Numbered from the stretch's first letter, positions 25,559 to 35,141 are shown. The stretch: DNA of 56,252 bases from Leisingera daeponensis DSM 23529 (GCF_000473145.1 NZ_AXBD01000006.1:1-56252); one strand, 5' to 3'. The notes: generated by a model not told the origin, from the sequence alone. Translations and numbers: made by a program.

Positions 25559-26935
25559 GTGAAACGGCATTTGGTCACTCGCGGCATTCTGGCAGGTGCG
25601 GTTCACGTTTGCTGGATGCTGCCCGTTGCGGCCCAGGACAGCGGCACGGAAATGGTGTTCGGCTTCAGCCAGGGCCTGGAAACCAGCGACAACCTGGAGC
25701 TGGACCCGGTCAGCCAGGGCAGCACGACCTTTGCCTCGACCGGGCTGTCTTTCGAGCTGATCAAGCAAACCCCGCTGGACCGCTTCGGGCTGCTCGCTTC
25801 GGGCGTGCTGCGGGGCGTGAGCGGGCCGGGCGCGGACTCCGGGCTGGACAATCAGGCTCTTGAGCTGAGCTACGGCCGCCAGGGCGCGGATGCGGCGTTC
25901 GAGGCCACTGCCGGATACTTGCAGACAAACATCGAGTTCCTGGAGCCGCTGGACGGCATTATCGGGGACGATGGCGAAATCGACCTGCCGCCGGATGCGG
26001 ATGAGCTCAGCGGCACGGGCAACCGCGAGCGCTATGCCGCGGGGGTGGCGCTGGAGCTGGGCCGCGAGGCGCCTGCCGGGGCATCGTTCCGCGCGGATTA
26101 CGTGGCGTTCCGGTACTCGGACACCACCGACCCGGAGCTGTTTGACAACGACCTGAGCGAGGCGGAGTCCGAGGTGCGCTTCCGCCTTTCGCCGGTGGCG
26201 GTTGCCCGGCTGGGGCTGGGCTACCGGCTGTATGAAGCGGAAGATGCCGAACAGACCCGGCGCGACACATCGCGCGGCTATGCCGGGCTGAGTGTGGAGG
26301 TGAGCCCGGTTCTGCGGCTGGACGCGGATCTCGGCTATGCCTCGATCGACACCCGGGAGTTTGGCGTCACCGAGAAAAGCAGCGGCGTGGAAGCGCTGCT
26401 GCGCCTTGAGCGGGATATGCCCAACGGCACCGTGACCGCGGAAGCGGAACAGTATGTCACCGACGACGGCACCATCCGCACCATCACTGCCGGCCGCAGC
26501 CTTGAGCTGCCCAGCGGCGCGCTGTCAGCCACGCTGGGGGCGGCGGATTCCGACACCGGCCAATCGGAAATCATCGGCTCGCTCAGCTGGAGCCAGGAGC
26601 TGCCCAGCGGCGGCATCAATGCGCAGCTGCAGCGCTGGGTCGATTTCGACGAGGACGACGGCAATGTGCTGCGGACCGCGCTGCTGCTCGACTACAACCA
26701 CGAGATCAACGGCCTCTCCAGCATCGGCCTCAAGGCGGGCTACACCGTCTCCGACGAGGCCGGCGGCAGCACTGACCGGGCCAGCTTCACGGCCGAGTAC
26801 AGATATGCGCTGACGCAGGACTGGTCGCTGAACACGGGATACCGCTACCGCATGCGGGAAGACCTTGCGGAGCAGCGGGCCCAGTCGCATGCCGTCTTTG
26901 TCTCGATCGGGCGGGAGTTCAGGGTGCGGCGCTAA
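25559..26935 (+). CDS. Outer-membrane beta-barrel candidate, EPS-associated
   Basis: A 458-residue exported protein from a GTG start (GAGG 6 bases upstream). The signal ends near LPVAAQ. The remainder alternates short amphipathic strands with Gly/Asp turns and often aromatic strand ends (TGYRYRMRED, SLKAGYTVSD-like, AEYRYALTQDWSLNTGYRYR). This suits a barrel of roughly 16-18 strands such as those found beside EPS loci. I cannot name a specific family, and there is no recognisable enzyme motif. It lies 183 bases after manC on the same strand. Confidence 0.7.
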   Translation: MKRHLVTRGILAGAVHVCWMLPVAAQDSGTEMVFGFSQGLETSDNLELDPVSQGSTTFASTGLSFELIKQTPLDRFGLLASGVLRGVSGPGADSGLDNQALELSYGRQGADAAFEATAGYLQTNIEFLEPLDGIIGDDGEIDLPPDADELSGTGNRERYAAGVALELGREAPAGASFRADYVAFRYSDTTDPELFDNDLSEAESEVRFRLSPVAVARLGLGYRLYEAEDAEQTRRDTSRGYAGLSVEVSPVLRLDADLGYASIDTREFGVTEKSSGVEALLRLERDMPNGTVTAEAEQYVTDDGTIRTITAGRSLELPSGALSATLGAADSDTGQSEIIGSLSWSQELPSGGINAQLQRWVDFDEDDGNVLRTALLLDYNHEINGLSSIGLKAGYTVSDEAGGSTDRASFTAEYRYALTQDWSLNTGYRYRMREDLAEQRAQSHAVFVSIGREFRVRR

Positions 26936-27303
26936 GCGCCCGCGCGCCCTGCCCGCCTTCCGGAGCCTCAGCGCGGCGGCCCGGCCGCCCATCCGCTTGC
27001 CAGGCCGCAAAACCGGACCATATTCAAGCTTCGGCGGCCGGATGCCCTCATAACCTGACCGGCAATATGACCCCGGCGGGCCGGTGAATTCATTGGGGCC
27101 ATCTGCGGCCCGGCGGCTGGGAATGGCCTGCGGCCCGAATGCCCGGGACCGCTTCCGTCCCGGCTCTCAGGGGCGGCCAGAACAATATTTGACGGAGGAT
27201 GCCCGCTTCAGAAAACCTTCTCCGGTATACGGGCTGATCTTGCTGGCGTCGTGTTTTCTGCGGCCGCGGCCTTTCTTGAACCATATTTACGGAAAGTCGA
27301 AAG
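26936..27303. other. Intergenic region before the sulfotransferase gene
   Basis: Some 370 bases without a supported gene. The left part is GC-rich. The right part (27180-27300) is less GC-rich and probably holds the promoter and leader of the sulfotransferase gene, with GGAAAG near its start. I see no repeat or clear terminator. Confidence 0.4.
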
Positions 27304-28242
27304 ATGACAAAACAGGCGGGGCCGGTGCTGCTTTATATCGCGTCTTTTCCCTATTCAGGCTCAACGATTTTCTCCATCGCGCTGGGAAACAGCCCGGGAT
27401 TTCTGAATATTGGAGAGGCCAACTATCTCGAAAACGACTGGAAAGACGAAAAGCCCTGCTATTGCCGGGAGACGCTTGCGGCCTGCCCGTTCTGGAGTGA
27501 GGTGAAGAAACTGACCGGTGCCGGTCCGGGCGCCGCAGGCCCGTCGCTGCAACTGGAGGATCACGCGGCCTTGCGGTTCCTGGACAGCCGGGACCTGCCG
27601 CTCCACAAACGGTTTCTGGTCAGCCTGGGGGTGCCGCTGACTGTTGTTTTCCGGCAGGAGGATCTTAGGGATTATGCCAGCCGCACGGCATCCTTCATAA
27701 GGTCTCTGTCGCACGCCTTTGGGGCCTGTGCGATTGTTGATGCGTCAAAAAACCTGCGGCGGCTTGAAGTCCTCCGGCAGTACTCAAACCTCGATATCAA
27801 GGTGATTGTGCTTAAGCGGGAGGCGCAGGACCTGCTGGCGTCCCGTCTTAAAAGGGCGAAAAGACGCAATCCGGGGTATTCCCCCTTAATGGCCCCCGTT
27901 TATTTGCTTTGGGTTTTGTATCACCGGTTTGCGATCAGGAGAGTGACGCGCAAGATGCGGGATGAGGAGTGCCTGGAGGTCAGCTATGAAGAATTGTGCG
28001 GCACTCCGCAGGCCTTGGAGCGCCGCATCGGGAGATGGCTCGGGACGCCCGTCGATTTCGGGATCAGCGGCGAGAACGTCATTGATACGTCAAACTCCCA
28101 CATCTTCACTGGCAATGTCCGGATCACGAAATTCGAGGAAGGCGGCAAGGGCATCCGGCTCAGAAAGGCGGCGTCATCGGTGCCTGGATTCGGCAGGCTG
28201 GAGCGGGTGGTGCTGGCGGTGTCCAGGCGGATCGAAATCTAG
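27304..28242 (+). CDS. Sulfotransferase family protein
   Basis: Predicted to transfer sulfate from PAPS, probably to a glycan. It has 312 residues. The N-terminal PAPS-binding loop is SFPYSGSTIFSIALGNSPG at 14-32, followed by IGEANYLE. The middle carries IVDASKNLRRLEVL and VIVLKREAQDLLASRLKRAK, matching the 3'-phosphate-binding Arg/Ser region. LEVSYEELCGTPQ near 225 corresponds to the RYEDL-type block. It stands alone, facing beta-helix paralog A. Codon choice is slightly less GC-extreme than its neighbours, which may indicate later acquisition. The acceptor is unknown. Confidence 0.82.
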   Translation: MTKQAGPVLLYIASFPYSGSTIFSIALGNSPGFLNIGEANYLENDWKDEKPCYCRETLAACPFWSEVKKLTGAGPGAAGPSLQLEDHAALRFLDSRDLPLHKRFLVSLGVPLTVVFRQEDLRDYASRTASFIRSLSHAFGACAIVDASKNLRRLEVLRQYSNLDIKVIVLKREAQDLLASRLKRAKRRNPGYSPLMAPVYLLWVLYHRFAIRRVTRKMRDEECLEVSYEELCGTPQALERRIGRWLGTPVDFGISGENVIDTSNSHIFTGNVRITKFEEGGKGIRLRKAASSVPGFGRLERVVLAVSRRIEI

Positions 28243-28308
28243 CCGCCGGCTGGAATTCTCCTGTCCGCGGGCCGCCGGTCTTCCGGAAAACAAAAAATCC
28301 CCGGTCCC

Positions 28309-28347
28309 ATCCCGGGAGCGGCCTGCCTCCTGGTTCCCTCCCGGGAT
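28309..28347. terminator. Inverted repeat in convergent gap
   Basis: ATCCCGGGAG and CTCCCGGGAT pair perfectly over 10 bases around a 19-base loop, followed on the plus strand by TTG. It sits between the convergent sulfotransferase and beta-helix A genes and may end one or both transcripts. Confidence 0.45.
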
Positions 28348-28400
28348 TTGCGCGGGCCTGTGCCTGATTTCCGTCCCGGCGCCCATGGAGGCGTAAAGCG

Positions 28401-29651
28401 CTAGTCAGAAAAATTGCGCCAGTTGAATGCACTTGGCATGAGCGCCTTTGTGCCGGAGTGAACCCTTGGCGCGCCGGTGGTCTTGATGTCGCCGCCCACA
28501 TTGGTGCCGGAGAGGCTGAGCCCTGAGACCTGCATGAAGCGCAGCTCGCTGACTTTGCCGAGCAGGGAGATCCCCTCCCAGGTGATGTCGTAGCCGTCCT
28601 TGATCAGGAAGGCCCGGCCCCCTTGCGGGGCGGTGCTTTCAAAGATCGTGTTGCTGATGCGGATGCCGTGCGGCATCGCCTGCGCGTTGCTTGCGTTCAG
28701 CAGGCCGGTCCTGTCGACCGCGCTGACCACGATGCCGTTGGGGTTGTTGATGAACTGGCTGCCGTCAACGGTGATGTTGGTGTTCCACTTTTCCGGGTTG
28801 AAATCGGTGCTGTCGTGAAACGAGCTCTTGAGGTCGAAGCCGCTGACGCCGTTGTTGTAGAACACGCAATCCAGCACCTTGCCGTTGCGGAACCCGCCGG
28901 CGGTGTCCAGGCCGTCGCGGGCGTTGCTCTCGAAGAAGCTGCCGGTCACCGTCATGTTGGACGGCCCGTCACCGGACGCGGTGCTCTCGGTCTTGATGCC
29001 GTCGCCCAGCGATTTGCGGAAATGGCTGCCTGAAATCGTGGCGCCGTCCCCGGCCACGATGCGCAGCTGGTAGAAGCCGCCCTCGAACAGGCTGCTGTCG
29101 ACAGTGAGGCCGTTGCTGCCCTGCACATCGATATGCATCGACACATTGCCCGAGAACGTGCTGTCCTTGACGGTGACCCCATCGCCTGCGACGAGCAGAA
29201 GCCGCTTTTTGTGGTAGTCCTGGCCCGCAGCGGGAAGGATCCCGTCGTAGCTTGTTTCCGGCGCGTTCACCACGTCGAAAGTCACATTGTCCACGGTCGC
29301 CCCGTTGGACAGGATGAACAGCGGCGAGGAATCGGCGGCCGAGGCGGTGCGCACATCCAGCCCCGCGCCGTCTTTGGCGGTGAGGGTGAAATTCTCCGGC
29401 AGCCGCAGGCGCGACCCCGAGATCCTGTAGGTGTCCTCAAGAACCAGCGTGTCGCCGGCCTTGAACGTGTTGTTTGACAGCAGGTCCGCAAACGCGCCGG
29501 AGATATCCTGACCCGCAGACCAGCCGAAGCCGGAGGAGTACCAGGGCGGCGCGCGGTGCTCCTTGGCCCAAAGATCCGCAGCGAACCCGCCTGATACCGA
29601 CAGCAGGCCTGCAATGCTGCTCACGCGCAGGAGTTCATCAACAGAGATCAA
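28401..29651 (-). CDS. Right-handed parallel beta-helix protein, paralog A (no C-terminal cargo domain)
   Basis: A 416-residue protein whose residues about 42-394 are nearly identical to the cores of paralogs B (35-37 kb) and C (50-53 kb). The core has parallel beta-helix rungs with repeated VTV-G-F-N-type strands, such as GVTVKDSTFSGNVSMHIDVQ, MTVTGSFFESNARDGLDTAGG and ITVDGSQFINNPNGIVVSAVD. Such folds are common in polysaccharide lyases, epimerases and glycan hydrolases, but I see no certain catalytic motif. Unlike B and C, it has an N-terminal extension with a hydrophobic run (VSSIAGLLSVSGGFAADL). It ends soon after the helix (SAFNWRNFSD), with no RTX or LamG tail. It may be Sec-exported or a truncated copy. 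Confidence 0.85.
   Translation of the reverse strand: MISVDELLRVSSIAGLLSVSGGFAADLWAKEHRAPPWYSSGFGWSAGQDISGAFADLLSNNTFKAGDTLVLEDTYRISGSRLRLPENFTLTAKDGAGLDVRTASAADSSPLFILSNGATVDNVTFDVVNAPETSYDGILPAAGQDYHKKRLLLVAGDGVTVKDSTFSGNVSMHIDVQGSNGLTVDSSLFEGGFYQLRIVAGDGATISGSHFRKSLGDGIKTESTASGDGPSNMTVTGSFFESNARDGLDTAGGFRNGKVLDCVFYNNGVSGFDLKSSFHDSTDFNPEKWNTNITVDGSQFINNPNGIVVSAVDRTGLLNASNAQAMPHGIRISNTIFESTAPQGGRAFLIKDGYDITWEGISLLGKVSELRFMQVSGLSLSGTNVGGDIKTTGAPRVHSGTKALMPSAFNWRNFSD
28466..29528 (-). repeat. About 1.06-kb beta-helix core repeat, copy A
   Basis: The DNA encoding the beta-helix core is highly similar to copies at 35163-36231 (inverted relative to this one) and 51563-52631 (direct). Stretches of many tens of bases are identical between copies A and C, for example around 28715-28800 and 51815-51900. 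Confidence 0.85.
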
Positions 29652-29831
29652 GCGCCCTTCCTTCCTGCCCCTCGCGGTTCGGCAACGGCCTTCAAGATAC
29701 TAAACAACGCAAAATGAGGCAATGTGAGCCGGCACGCGCCCAAAGGGCGCAACCGCCCGCTGCGCTGTCCTGACCGCACATCCGGCAGCCCGGGCGCGGA
29801 GCGCGCGGCCAGGCCAGTGCCGCCCCGCGGC

Positions 29832-30917
29832 TCAGGCCTGCAGGATGTCCTCGAGCCGGGCCGCCAGACGGGCAACGCCGTAATGCTGTTCTGCACGCGC
29901 CCGCCCGGCCCGCCCGAAACGGGCCCTCAGGTCCGCGTCACCGGCCAGGGTCTCAATGGCGCGCACCCAGTCTTCCTCGGACTGGCACAGGAAACCGGTC
30001 TCTGCATCAAGGACGGTCTCGGCATTGGCGCCCACCCCGCTGGCCACGACCGGCAGGCCGCTGGCCATGTACTCCAGGGCCTTGAACGCGCATTTGTATG
30101 CGTTGAAGGGGTCCTGCGACAGCGGGTAGAGGCCGATGTCGAAGGGGGCGATTGCATCGGCCACGGCTCCGGGGTCCGACCATGGGATCTGGTCGATGAA
30201 GTCGAGTGCCACGCCCTCGATGCCCGCGAAGGCCTGGTACAGCTCCTGCACCCCGCAGGCGCCCACGATCCGGAAGGTGACGGGGCGCCGGGCGCCGATC
30301 CGCTGCAAGGGATTTCGCAGGATCCGGATCAAGTCATCGGCGTAATGCGCGCCGTTGCCGATCCAGCCGAGGCAGATCCTGTCTGCGGGCGTGTGGGTTT
30401 TGACGCGGTAATTTTCCAGCAGCACGCCGGAGGGCACCAGGTGCACGGCGCTTTGGTGCGGCCGCGCAAGCCGGGCCAGCGCCCCGCTGCCCGCCAGCAC
30501 GCCGCTGGACAGGGCCATCATCCTGCCGGCCCGCTGCATCGTGGCGCTGGCCCGGGTGCGGCTTGGCGCATCGTCGATGTCAAAGAACACCTTCTTGCCC
30601 AGCCGCCGCAGAATGCGGGCGGCCAGCAGGTCGTAGCGGCCGTATTTCTTCTGGAAGATAACCGCATCGGCACTCCGGGCGGCCGCCAGCAGGGACAGAT
30701 ACTGCAGACGGTGATCAATGTGCCGGATCCGCACCGCATGGCCCCGGGCCTGCAGCGCTTCGGCGACCCAGTAGCCCCTGACCCGTGAACTGGCCTTGTC
30801 CTCCCGCCCCAGAAGAACCCAGAGAATGTTCAGGGCGGCCCCCGGACGGTTGCGCAGCTTCGCCTCTGCCGCCCCTGCCCCCTGCGGCGGCTCTGTGTCC
30901 CGCAGCCCGTCAGCCAT
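29832..30917 (-). CDS. Family 4-like glycosyltransferase
   Basis: A 361-residue GT-B enzyme. The ATG at 30917 overlaps the upstream GT4 stop by 8 bases, and the N-terminal ALNILWVLLGREDKASSRVRGYWVAEALQARGH begins the first domain. The donor domain has ICLGWIGNGAHYADDLIRIL, DIGLYPLSQDPFNAYKCAFKALEYMASGLPVVASG and GFLCQSEEDWVRAIETL, matching the GT4 C-terminal block with the conserved Glu (ALEYM). The DxxSxR and KKYGRYD elements recall GT4 members that act late in O-glycan assembly. Donor and acceptor are unknown. Last gene of a wzc > GT4 > GT4 set on the minus strand. Confidence 0.87.
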   Translation of the reverse strand: MADGLRDTEPPQGAGAAEAKLRNRPGAALNILWVLLGREDKASSRVRGYWVAEALQARGHAVRIRHIDHRLQYLSLLAAARSADAVIFQKKYGRYDLLAARILRRLGKKVFFDIDDAPSRTRASATMQRAGRMMALSSGVLAGSGALARLARPHQSAVHLVPSGVLLENYRVKTHTPADRICLGWIGNGAHYADDLIRILRNPLQRIGARRPVTFRIVGACGVQELYQAFAGIEGVALDFIDQIPWSDPGAVADAIAPFDIGLYPLSQDPFNAYKCAFKALEYMASGLPVVASGVGANAETVLDAETGFLCQSEEDWVRAIETLAGDADLRARFGRAGRARAEQHYGVARLAARLEDILQA

Positions 30918-32040
30918 GCGCCGCCCCCGGGGCCTGGAGCACGCTTTGATAGAGCGCGGCATAGCCCTGGCACATGGCCTGCAAGGAATAGCGCTGCACC
31001 GCGTGGCGCCGGGCTGCCTCTCCCAGCCGGGCCCGCAAGGCGCCGTCCGCGATCAGGCGCGCCATGGCTGCGGACAGCCCTTCGGCGCTGCCATCCGCCA
31101 CCAGCAAGCCGTTTTCCCCGTCCTCCACGATTTCGGCCGGCCCCATGGTGCCTGCGGCAATTGCCGGGTTGCCGCAGGCCATCGCCTCGGCAACGGCCAG
31201 GCCGAACGCTTCGTCCAGCGCCGCATGCACATAGATGTCGGACACGGCGGCCCAGGCGGCCACATCGTCCCGCCTGCCCGGCAGGATGACCTTGCCGTCC
31301 AGGCCGCAGTCCGCCGCCAGCTGTTCCAGCCGGGGCCTCTCGCTGCCTTCGCCCAGAATGACCAGCCGGGCATTGCCGGGCCGGTCCGGGATGTCCGCAA
31401 AGGCCTTGATGATGCTGCCGTGGCGCTTGCGCGCCACCAGCGAGCCGACGGAGATCAGCACGATCCAGCCGTCCTCCAGGCCAAGCTGCTGCCGCAGCGC
31501 TGCCCGGCGGCCGGCCGGGCACGGCGTGAACTTGTCCACGTCGATACCGTTCCAGACAATCGAAATGCGCGCGTCCGGAACCCCCCAGCGGCTTTGGATA
31601 TAGCGTTTGGAGGTCCGGCTCACAGCGGCCCAGCGGTCAATCCACCAGATCCTTCCGGTCAGGATGTTGCGCAGCCGGGCCAGGGCCTGCGGCCGCTTCG
31701 GCCGGCCTCTGGCAAGGGTTCCGAAATGCTGGGTGCGCACGATCCGGAAGCCGGACAGCCGGGCCAGCATGCAAAGCCAGGCGGATTTGCGGCTGTGGAC
31801 ATGCAGCAGCCGGAAGCCGTCCCGCTTGAGGCTCTGCAGGGCGCGGGCCAGTTCAGCCGGTGACGCCGCCAAGGTGATTGCGCCCTGGCTGACCAGCCCG
31901 GAAAACCGCGCATCCAGGTCGCTCCCGCCGGTGAAAATGCCGCGGCACTCCACCCCGTCCGCGGTCATCAGATCATAGACGACCTGGGTCACGCCGACGC
32001 CGGGGCGGGCATTGTCCACTATGTGGCAGATCTTCAGCAC
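30910..32040 (-). CDS. Family 4 glycosyltransferase
   Basis: A 376-residue GT-B enzyme. The N-terminal MLKICHIVDNARPGVGVTQVVYDL has the typical glycine-rich acceptor loop. WNGIDVDKFTPCPAGRRAALR marks the domain junction. ISVGSLVARKRHGSIIKAF and IYVHAALDEAFGLAVAEAMACGNPAIAAGTMGPAEIVEDGENG hold the E(x7)E donor-binding motif. It is encoded 18 bases after the tyrosine kinase gene and overlaps the next GT4 by 8 bases. The sugar is unknown. Confidence 0.92.
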   Translation of the reverse strand: MLKICHIVDNARPGVGVTQVVYDLMTADGVECRGIFTGGSDLDARFSGLVSQGAITLAASPAELARALQSLKRDGFRLLHVHSRKSAWLCMLARLSGFRIVRTQHFGTLARGRPKRPQALARLRNILTGRIWWIDRWAAVSRTSKRYIQSRWGVPDARISIVWNGIDVDKFTPCPAGRRAALRQQLGLEDGWIVLISVGSLVARKRHGSIIKAFADIPDRPGNARLVILGEGSERPRLEQLAADCGLDGKVILPGRRDDVAAWAAVSDIYVHAALDEAFGLAVAEAMACGNPAIAAGTMGPAEIVEDGENGLLVADGSAEGLSAAMARLIADGALRARLGEAARRHAVQRYSLQAMCQGYAALYQSVLQAPGAAHG

Positions 32041-32058
32041 CGCAGGCTGCCGGGTCCG

Positions 32059-34413
32059 CTAGCTGTAATAGCCCGCGTAATGCTGTTTATAGATGAACTC
32101 ATTGTCCGCGTATCTCCGGGCTTTGGATTGGGACACCAGGCTCAGCACGCAACCGGCCACCGGGCTGTTCACGGAGCGCAGCTCGCGCAGCCCCTCCCGC
32201 ACGGCATTCTTGGAGGTGCGGTTCCAATGCACCATATAGACGACGGAATCCGCCATCCTGGACAGCAGCCGGGCATCCGCCGCCACCAGCACAGGCGGCG
32301 CATCAAGAATGACCAGCTTGTACCGCTCGCGCAGTTCGGCAATCATCTGGGAGAACCGGGGCGAGGACAAAATGTCTGCCGGGCTCTCGTGGAAATGCTC
32401 TTTTTTCCCGGCCGCCAGAATATGCAGCCCGGACTCCGGGTGCACCGCCAGCGCTTCTTCCAGGCTGCAGTCATTGCGCAGGTAGCTGACCAGCCCGGTG
32501 CTTGCGGCCTTGGAGGGAACCAGCCTCGGGAATTTCGAATAGATCCGGGCATTGGAGGAATCGCGCAGGTCGCAGCTGACCAGAATGGTGTCATGCTCCG
32601 TGTGCTGGCTGGCCAAAGCGGTCAGGAACGAGGTGACGCTTTTGCCTTCGCCCGGCACCGAGGAGGTCAGCATGACCACCTGCGGCTGGTTGTCCGGATC
32701 GCTGTACAGAAGGCTTGTCCGCAGGTTGCGGATGCTTTCGGCCAGCAGGCATTTCGGGCGGGTCACGAATTCCCGCGCGCGTTTCTGCAGGCTTTTGCGC
32801 CTGCCGGTCAGCGGCAGCGACGTCAGGACGGGATAATGGGTGATTTCCGCCAGGTCATTCGGATCGCGGACCGAATTGTTCATCCGCTCGCGCAGCAGCA
32901 GGAACAGCGCGCAGAGGAACAGAGCGCCGGCGCTGGACGCCAGCAGGACGCGGTTGCTGGCCTGCCGGTCCGGGTATGAAGGCGGTTCGGCCCGCGACAG
33001 GACACGGGCATCGGCGGACTGCATGTTGGCCTGTTCGGAAATTTCCTTCTGACGCACCACGAAGGTTTGCAGCAATGTCTGGTTGGCGAGCACCTCGCGC
33101 TCGAGGCGGGAGATGAAAAGCTCGTCCGCGGTCCGTTCGATCGAGGTGATTTCCAGTTCCCGGACCATCTGCTCCAGCTGCTGCTCCCGCTGTTCCAGGG
33201 ACTCGACCTCGAACTCAAGCGCGGCGACGATATAGGCGGCCTCCTCGCGGATGCTCTGCTGGGCCTGCCCGAGCAAGGCCGCGCTGCGCACGCTGGACGG
33301 CGTCACGACGCTGCCGCTGATGGCGCGCTCTTGCGCAATGGTTTCCCGGATATCCATCTCCCGCTTGCGGAAGTCGGTGATCAGTTCAGATTCCCGGAAT
33401 TCCGTGACGCTCCAGAGATCCGTCCCGTCCGCCAGCGCGGCTGCGGCCCGTTCAAAGCGGGCGCGGGATCCGGACAGGCGCAGCCGGACGGCGGCAAGCT
33501 CCTGATTGTGCGCCGCAAGCTGAATGCCGGTCATTTCCGCGCTCTGCGCGCGCCGCCGGGCCAGGTCCAGGCGCGTGTTCTCCAGGTTCCGCTCGGATTC
33601 CACGACGCTTTGCCTGAGCTCCTTGATGCGGTTGTTCACAAGGTCGATGGCCGCAAGCACGTCCTGGTTTTTCGACACTTTCTGAAAGTCGATATATTCC
33701 TCGCTGATCGTGTTGGCGATCAGCGCGGCCTTGTCCGGGTCCGAAGAGTAATAGAACAGCTCGATCACCCCGGACCCGCTGATCACCTCGATCTCCAGGT
33801 TGTCGCGCAAATAGCTGATGGCGTCCCGCGCGGCCGATTTTTTCGCCTCCTCTGCTGTCTGGGCGGGTGCCGCGTCTGCGGCGGCATCCGTCTGCACTGC
33901 AAACCCCAGCTGCGCCAGCCGGCTGGAAACGGAGTCCGGCAGCGCCTCCAGCAGCCAGGCCGCGGCAGCGTCCCAGATCCTGCCGCTGTCCGGCGCCCCG
34001 CCGCTGTTCTGCCTGCCCGGCAGGATGGTGTCTTCGCCAAGCGCGCTGACAATATTGCCCAGGAGGGTGGTGGAGTTCAGGATTTCAACCTGGTTGCCGA
34101 TCCCGGCCCCGGTGTCCGGCTTTACCAGCGCCTCTGAGATATCGACGATCTGCAGCCGCTCGGGCTCATAGAGGATGCTGGTCACCGCGCGGTAGACCGG
34201 CTCCTGCTGGCTGACATGCGCCAATCCGGCCAGAAATCCGGCACCCGCAAAGGCCGCCAGAAGCAGCTTTCCGCGCCAGAGAGCAAGCGCCATCTTGCGC
34301 ATATCCAGCGTCTGGTCGCCCTCGCCGTCGTGCGGCAGGCTGTAGACGTCGTAGTCTGGCAAGGTTTCCTTGGGCCGGGCATGATCCCCAAACTCTGACC
34401 GTCTTGCGTACAT
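32059..34413 (-). CDS. Polysaccharide co-polymerase with tyrosine autokinase domain (Wzc/ExoP family)
   Basis: Controls chain length and export of a Wzy-type polysaccharide and autophosphorylates on C-terminal tyrosines. The start at 34413 follows AAGGGG; a GTG at 34440 is possible. It has 784 residues: TM1 at about 48-66, a long periplasmic coiled-coil region (about 220-480), TM2 near 500-518, then the BY-kinase. Walker A SSVPGEGKS is at about 584-592, Walker A' LVSCDLRD at about 611-618 and Walker B LVILDAPP at about 700-707. The tail RRYADNEFIYKQHYAGYYS has five tyrosines in the last 17 residues (768, 775, 779, 782, 783). It heads the minus-strand kinase-GT4-GT4 set and partners the Wza protein at 15-16 kb. 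Confidence 0.94.
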   Translation of the reverse strand: MYARRSEFGDHARPKETLPDYDVYSLPHDGEGDQTLDMRKMALALWRGKLLLAAFAGAGFLAGLAHVSQQEPVYRAVTSILYEPERLQIVDISEALVKPDTGAGIGNQVEILNSTTLLGNIVSALGEDTILPGRQNSGGAPDSGRIWDAAAAWLLEALPDSVSSRLAQLGFAVQTDAAADAAPAQTAEEAKKSAARDAISYLRDNLEIEVISGSGVIELFYYSSDPDKAALIANTISEEYIDFQKVSKNQDVLAAIDLVNNRIKELRQSVVESERNLENTRLDLARRRAQSAEMTGIQLAAHNQELAAVRLRLSGSRARFERAAAALADGTDLWSVTEFRESELITDFRKREMDIRETIAQERAISGSVVTPSSVRSAALLGQAQQSIREEAAYIVAALEFEVESLEQREQQLEQMVRELEITSIERTADELFISRLEREVLANQTLLQTFVVRQKEISEQANMQSADARVLSRAEPPSYPDRQASNRVLLASSAGALFLCALFLLLRERMNNSVRDPNDLAEITHYPVLTSLPLTGRRKSLQKRAREFVTRPKCLLAESIRNLRTSLLYSDPDNQPQVVMLTSSVPGEGKSVTSFLTALASQHTEHDTILVSCDLRDSSNARIYSKFPRLVPSKAASTGLVSYLRNDCSLEEALAVHPESGLHILAAGKKEHFHESPADILSSPRFSQMIAELRERYKLVILDAPPVLVAADARLLSRMADSVVYMVHWNRTSKNAVREGLRELRSVNSPVAGCVLSLVSQSKARRYADNEFIYKQHYAGYYS

Positions 34414-35141
34414 GCACCAAAACCCCTTAACCGAAATCACACTTGGCCGCTCAGCGCGCGCTCCAGTGCATCCCTGAGAGCGCCATAAATGCCATCAATC
34501 CATAATTATGTGGCAAAGTCGACGGATTCCAAGTCCGGGCAAACCGGGGCGCGGCCGCAGGGCGTCAGCGGCGGTGCGGGCCGTCCCCGGCCATTCCGGC
34601 GGCCAAGACGGCGGGGCGGACGCTCTGCCCGGCAGCGCCGGACCCGGAATGGCGCCGCTGGCCTGCTGCAGAGATTTCGGGAACAAGCGGCGCGGGCGGG
34701 CCGGAGAGGGGCCGGAGAGGGGCCGGAAACCCGGCGGCTCAGGGCTGATGCCCGGCACATCTGGGCGCCGCCGCCTTGGGAAGGGCAGATAGTGTCTCCG
34801 ATTGCGGTCAAATTGTCGATGCCTTGACCTGCCTTTTCCGGCGGCTTTCGGCCTTTGCGCGGTTCATTGCGGACGGCAAACGCGGAATTGGCCAAAAAAA
34901 GCCGGCTTTTTGACATCAAGCTGCTCCCGGCTTCCTGTTAACCCTTTTGCGCGATAGGCCGCGGCAAATTCAGCAGCACGCCGGCGTTCCGGCGGCGAGG
35001 GACAGAACTATCTGCAGCGCCCGGGAGATGTCCCGGTGCTTCAGGCCCGTTTCCAGGGCCCGTCCCCGGTGTGCGCTGTTACGAAATGTATGAGGGTCGG
35101 CCGCACCACTCGGCGGCTGATTGCAGTTAAAAGGAAGTCAC
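34414..35141. promoter_or_regulatory. Divergent intergenic region between the Wzc-type kinase and beta-helix B
   Basis: About 730 bases with no supported gene. Near 34896-34911 is a perfect 16-base palindrome (AAAAAGCCGGCTTTTT), with AT-rich flanks to about 34960 that are candidates for promoter elements. From about 34990 to the beta-helix B start, the sequence matches the region upstream of beta-helix C. Confidence 0.5.
34990..35141 (+). promoter_or_regulatory. Duplicated promoter/leader region of beta-helix B
   Basis: About 150 bases directly upstream of the B start align with the region upstream of paralog C (52653-52800, opposite strand). The best-kept block is the 27 bases at 35092-35118 running CGGCCGCACCACTC through GGCGGCTGATTGC. 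The ribosome site AAAAGGAAG follows at 35129-35137. Paralog A has no such region. Confidence 0.7.

Noticed and set aside
34489..34827. Short plus-strand frames in the wzc/beta-helix B gap
   Set aside because: Arg/Gly-rich, overlapping in several frames, with no ribosome site or conserved feature.
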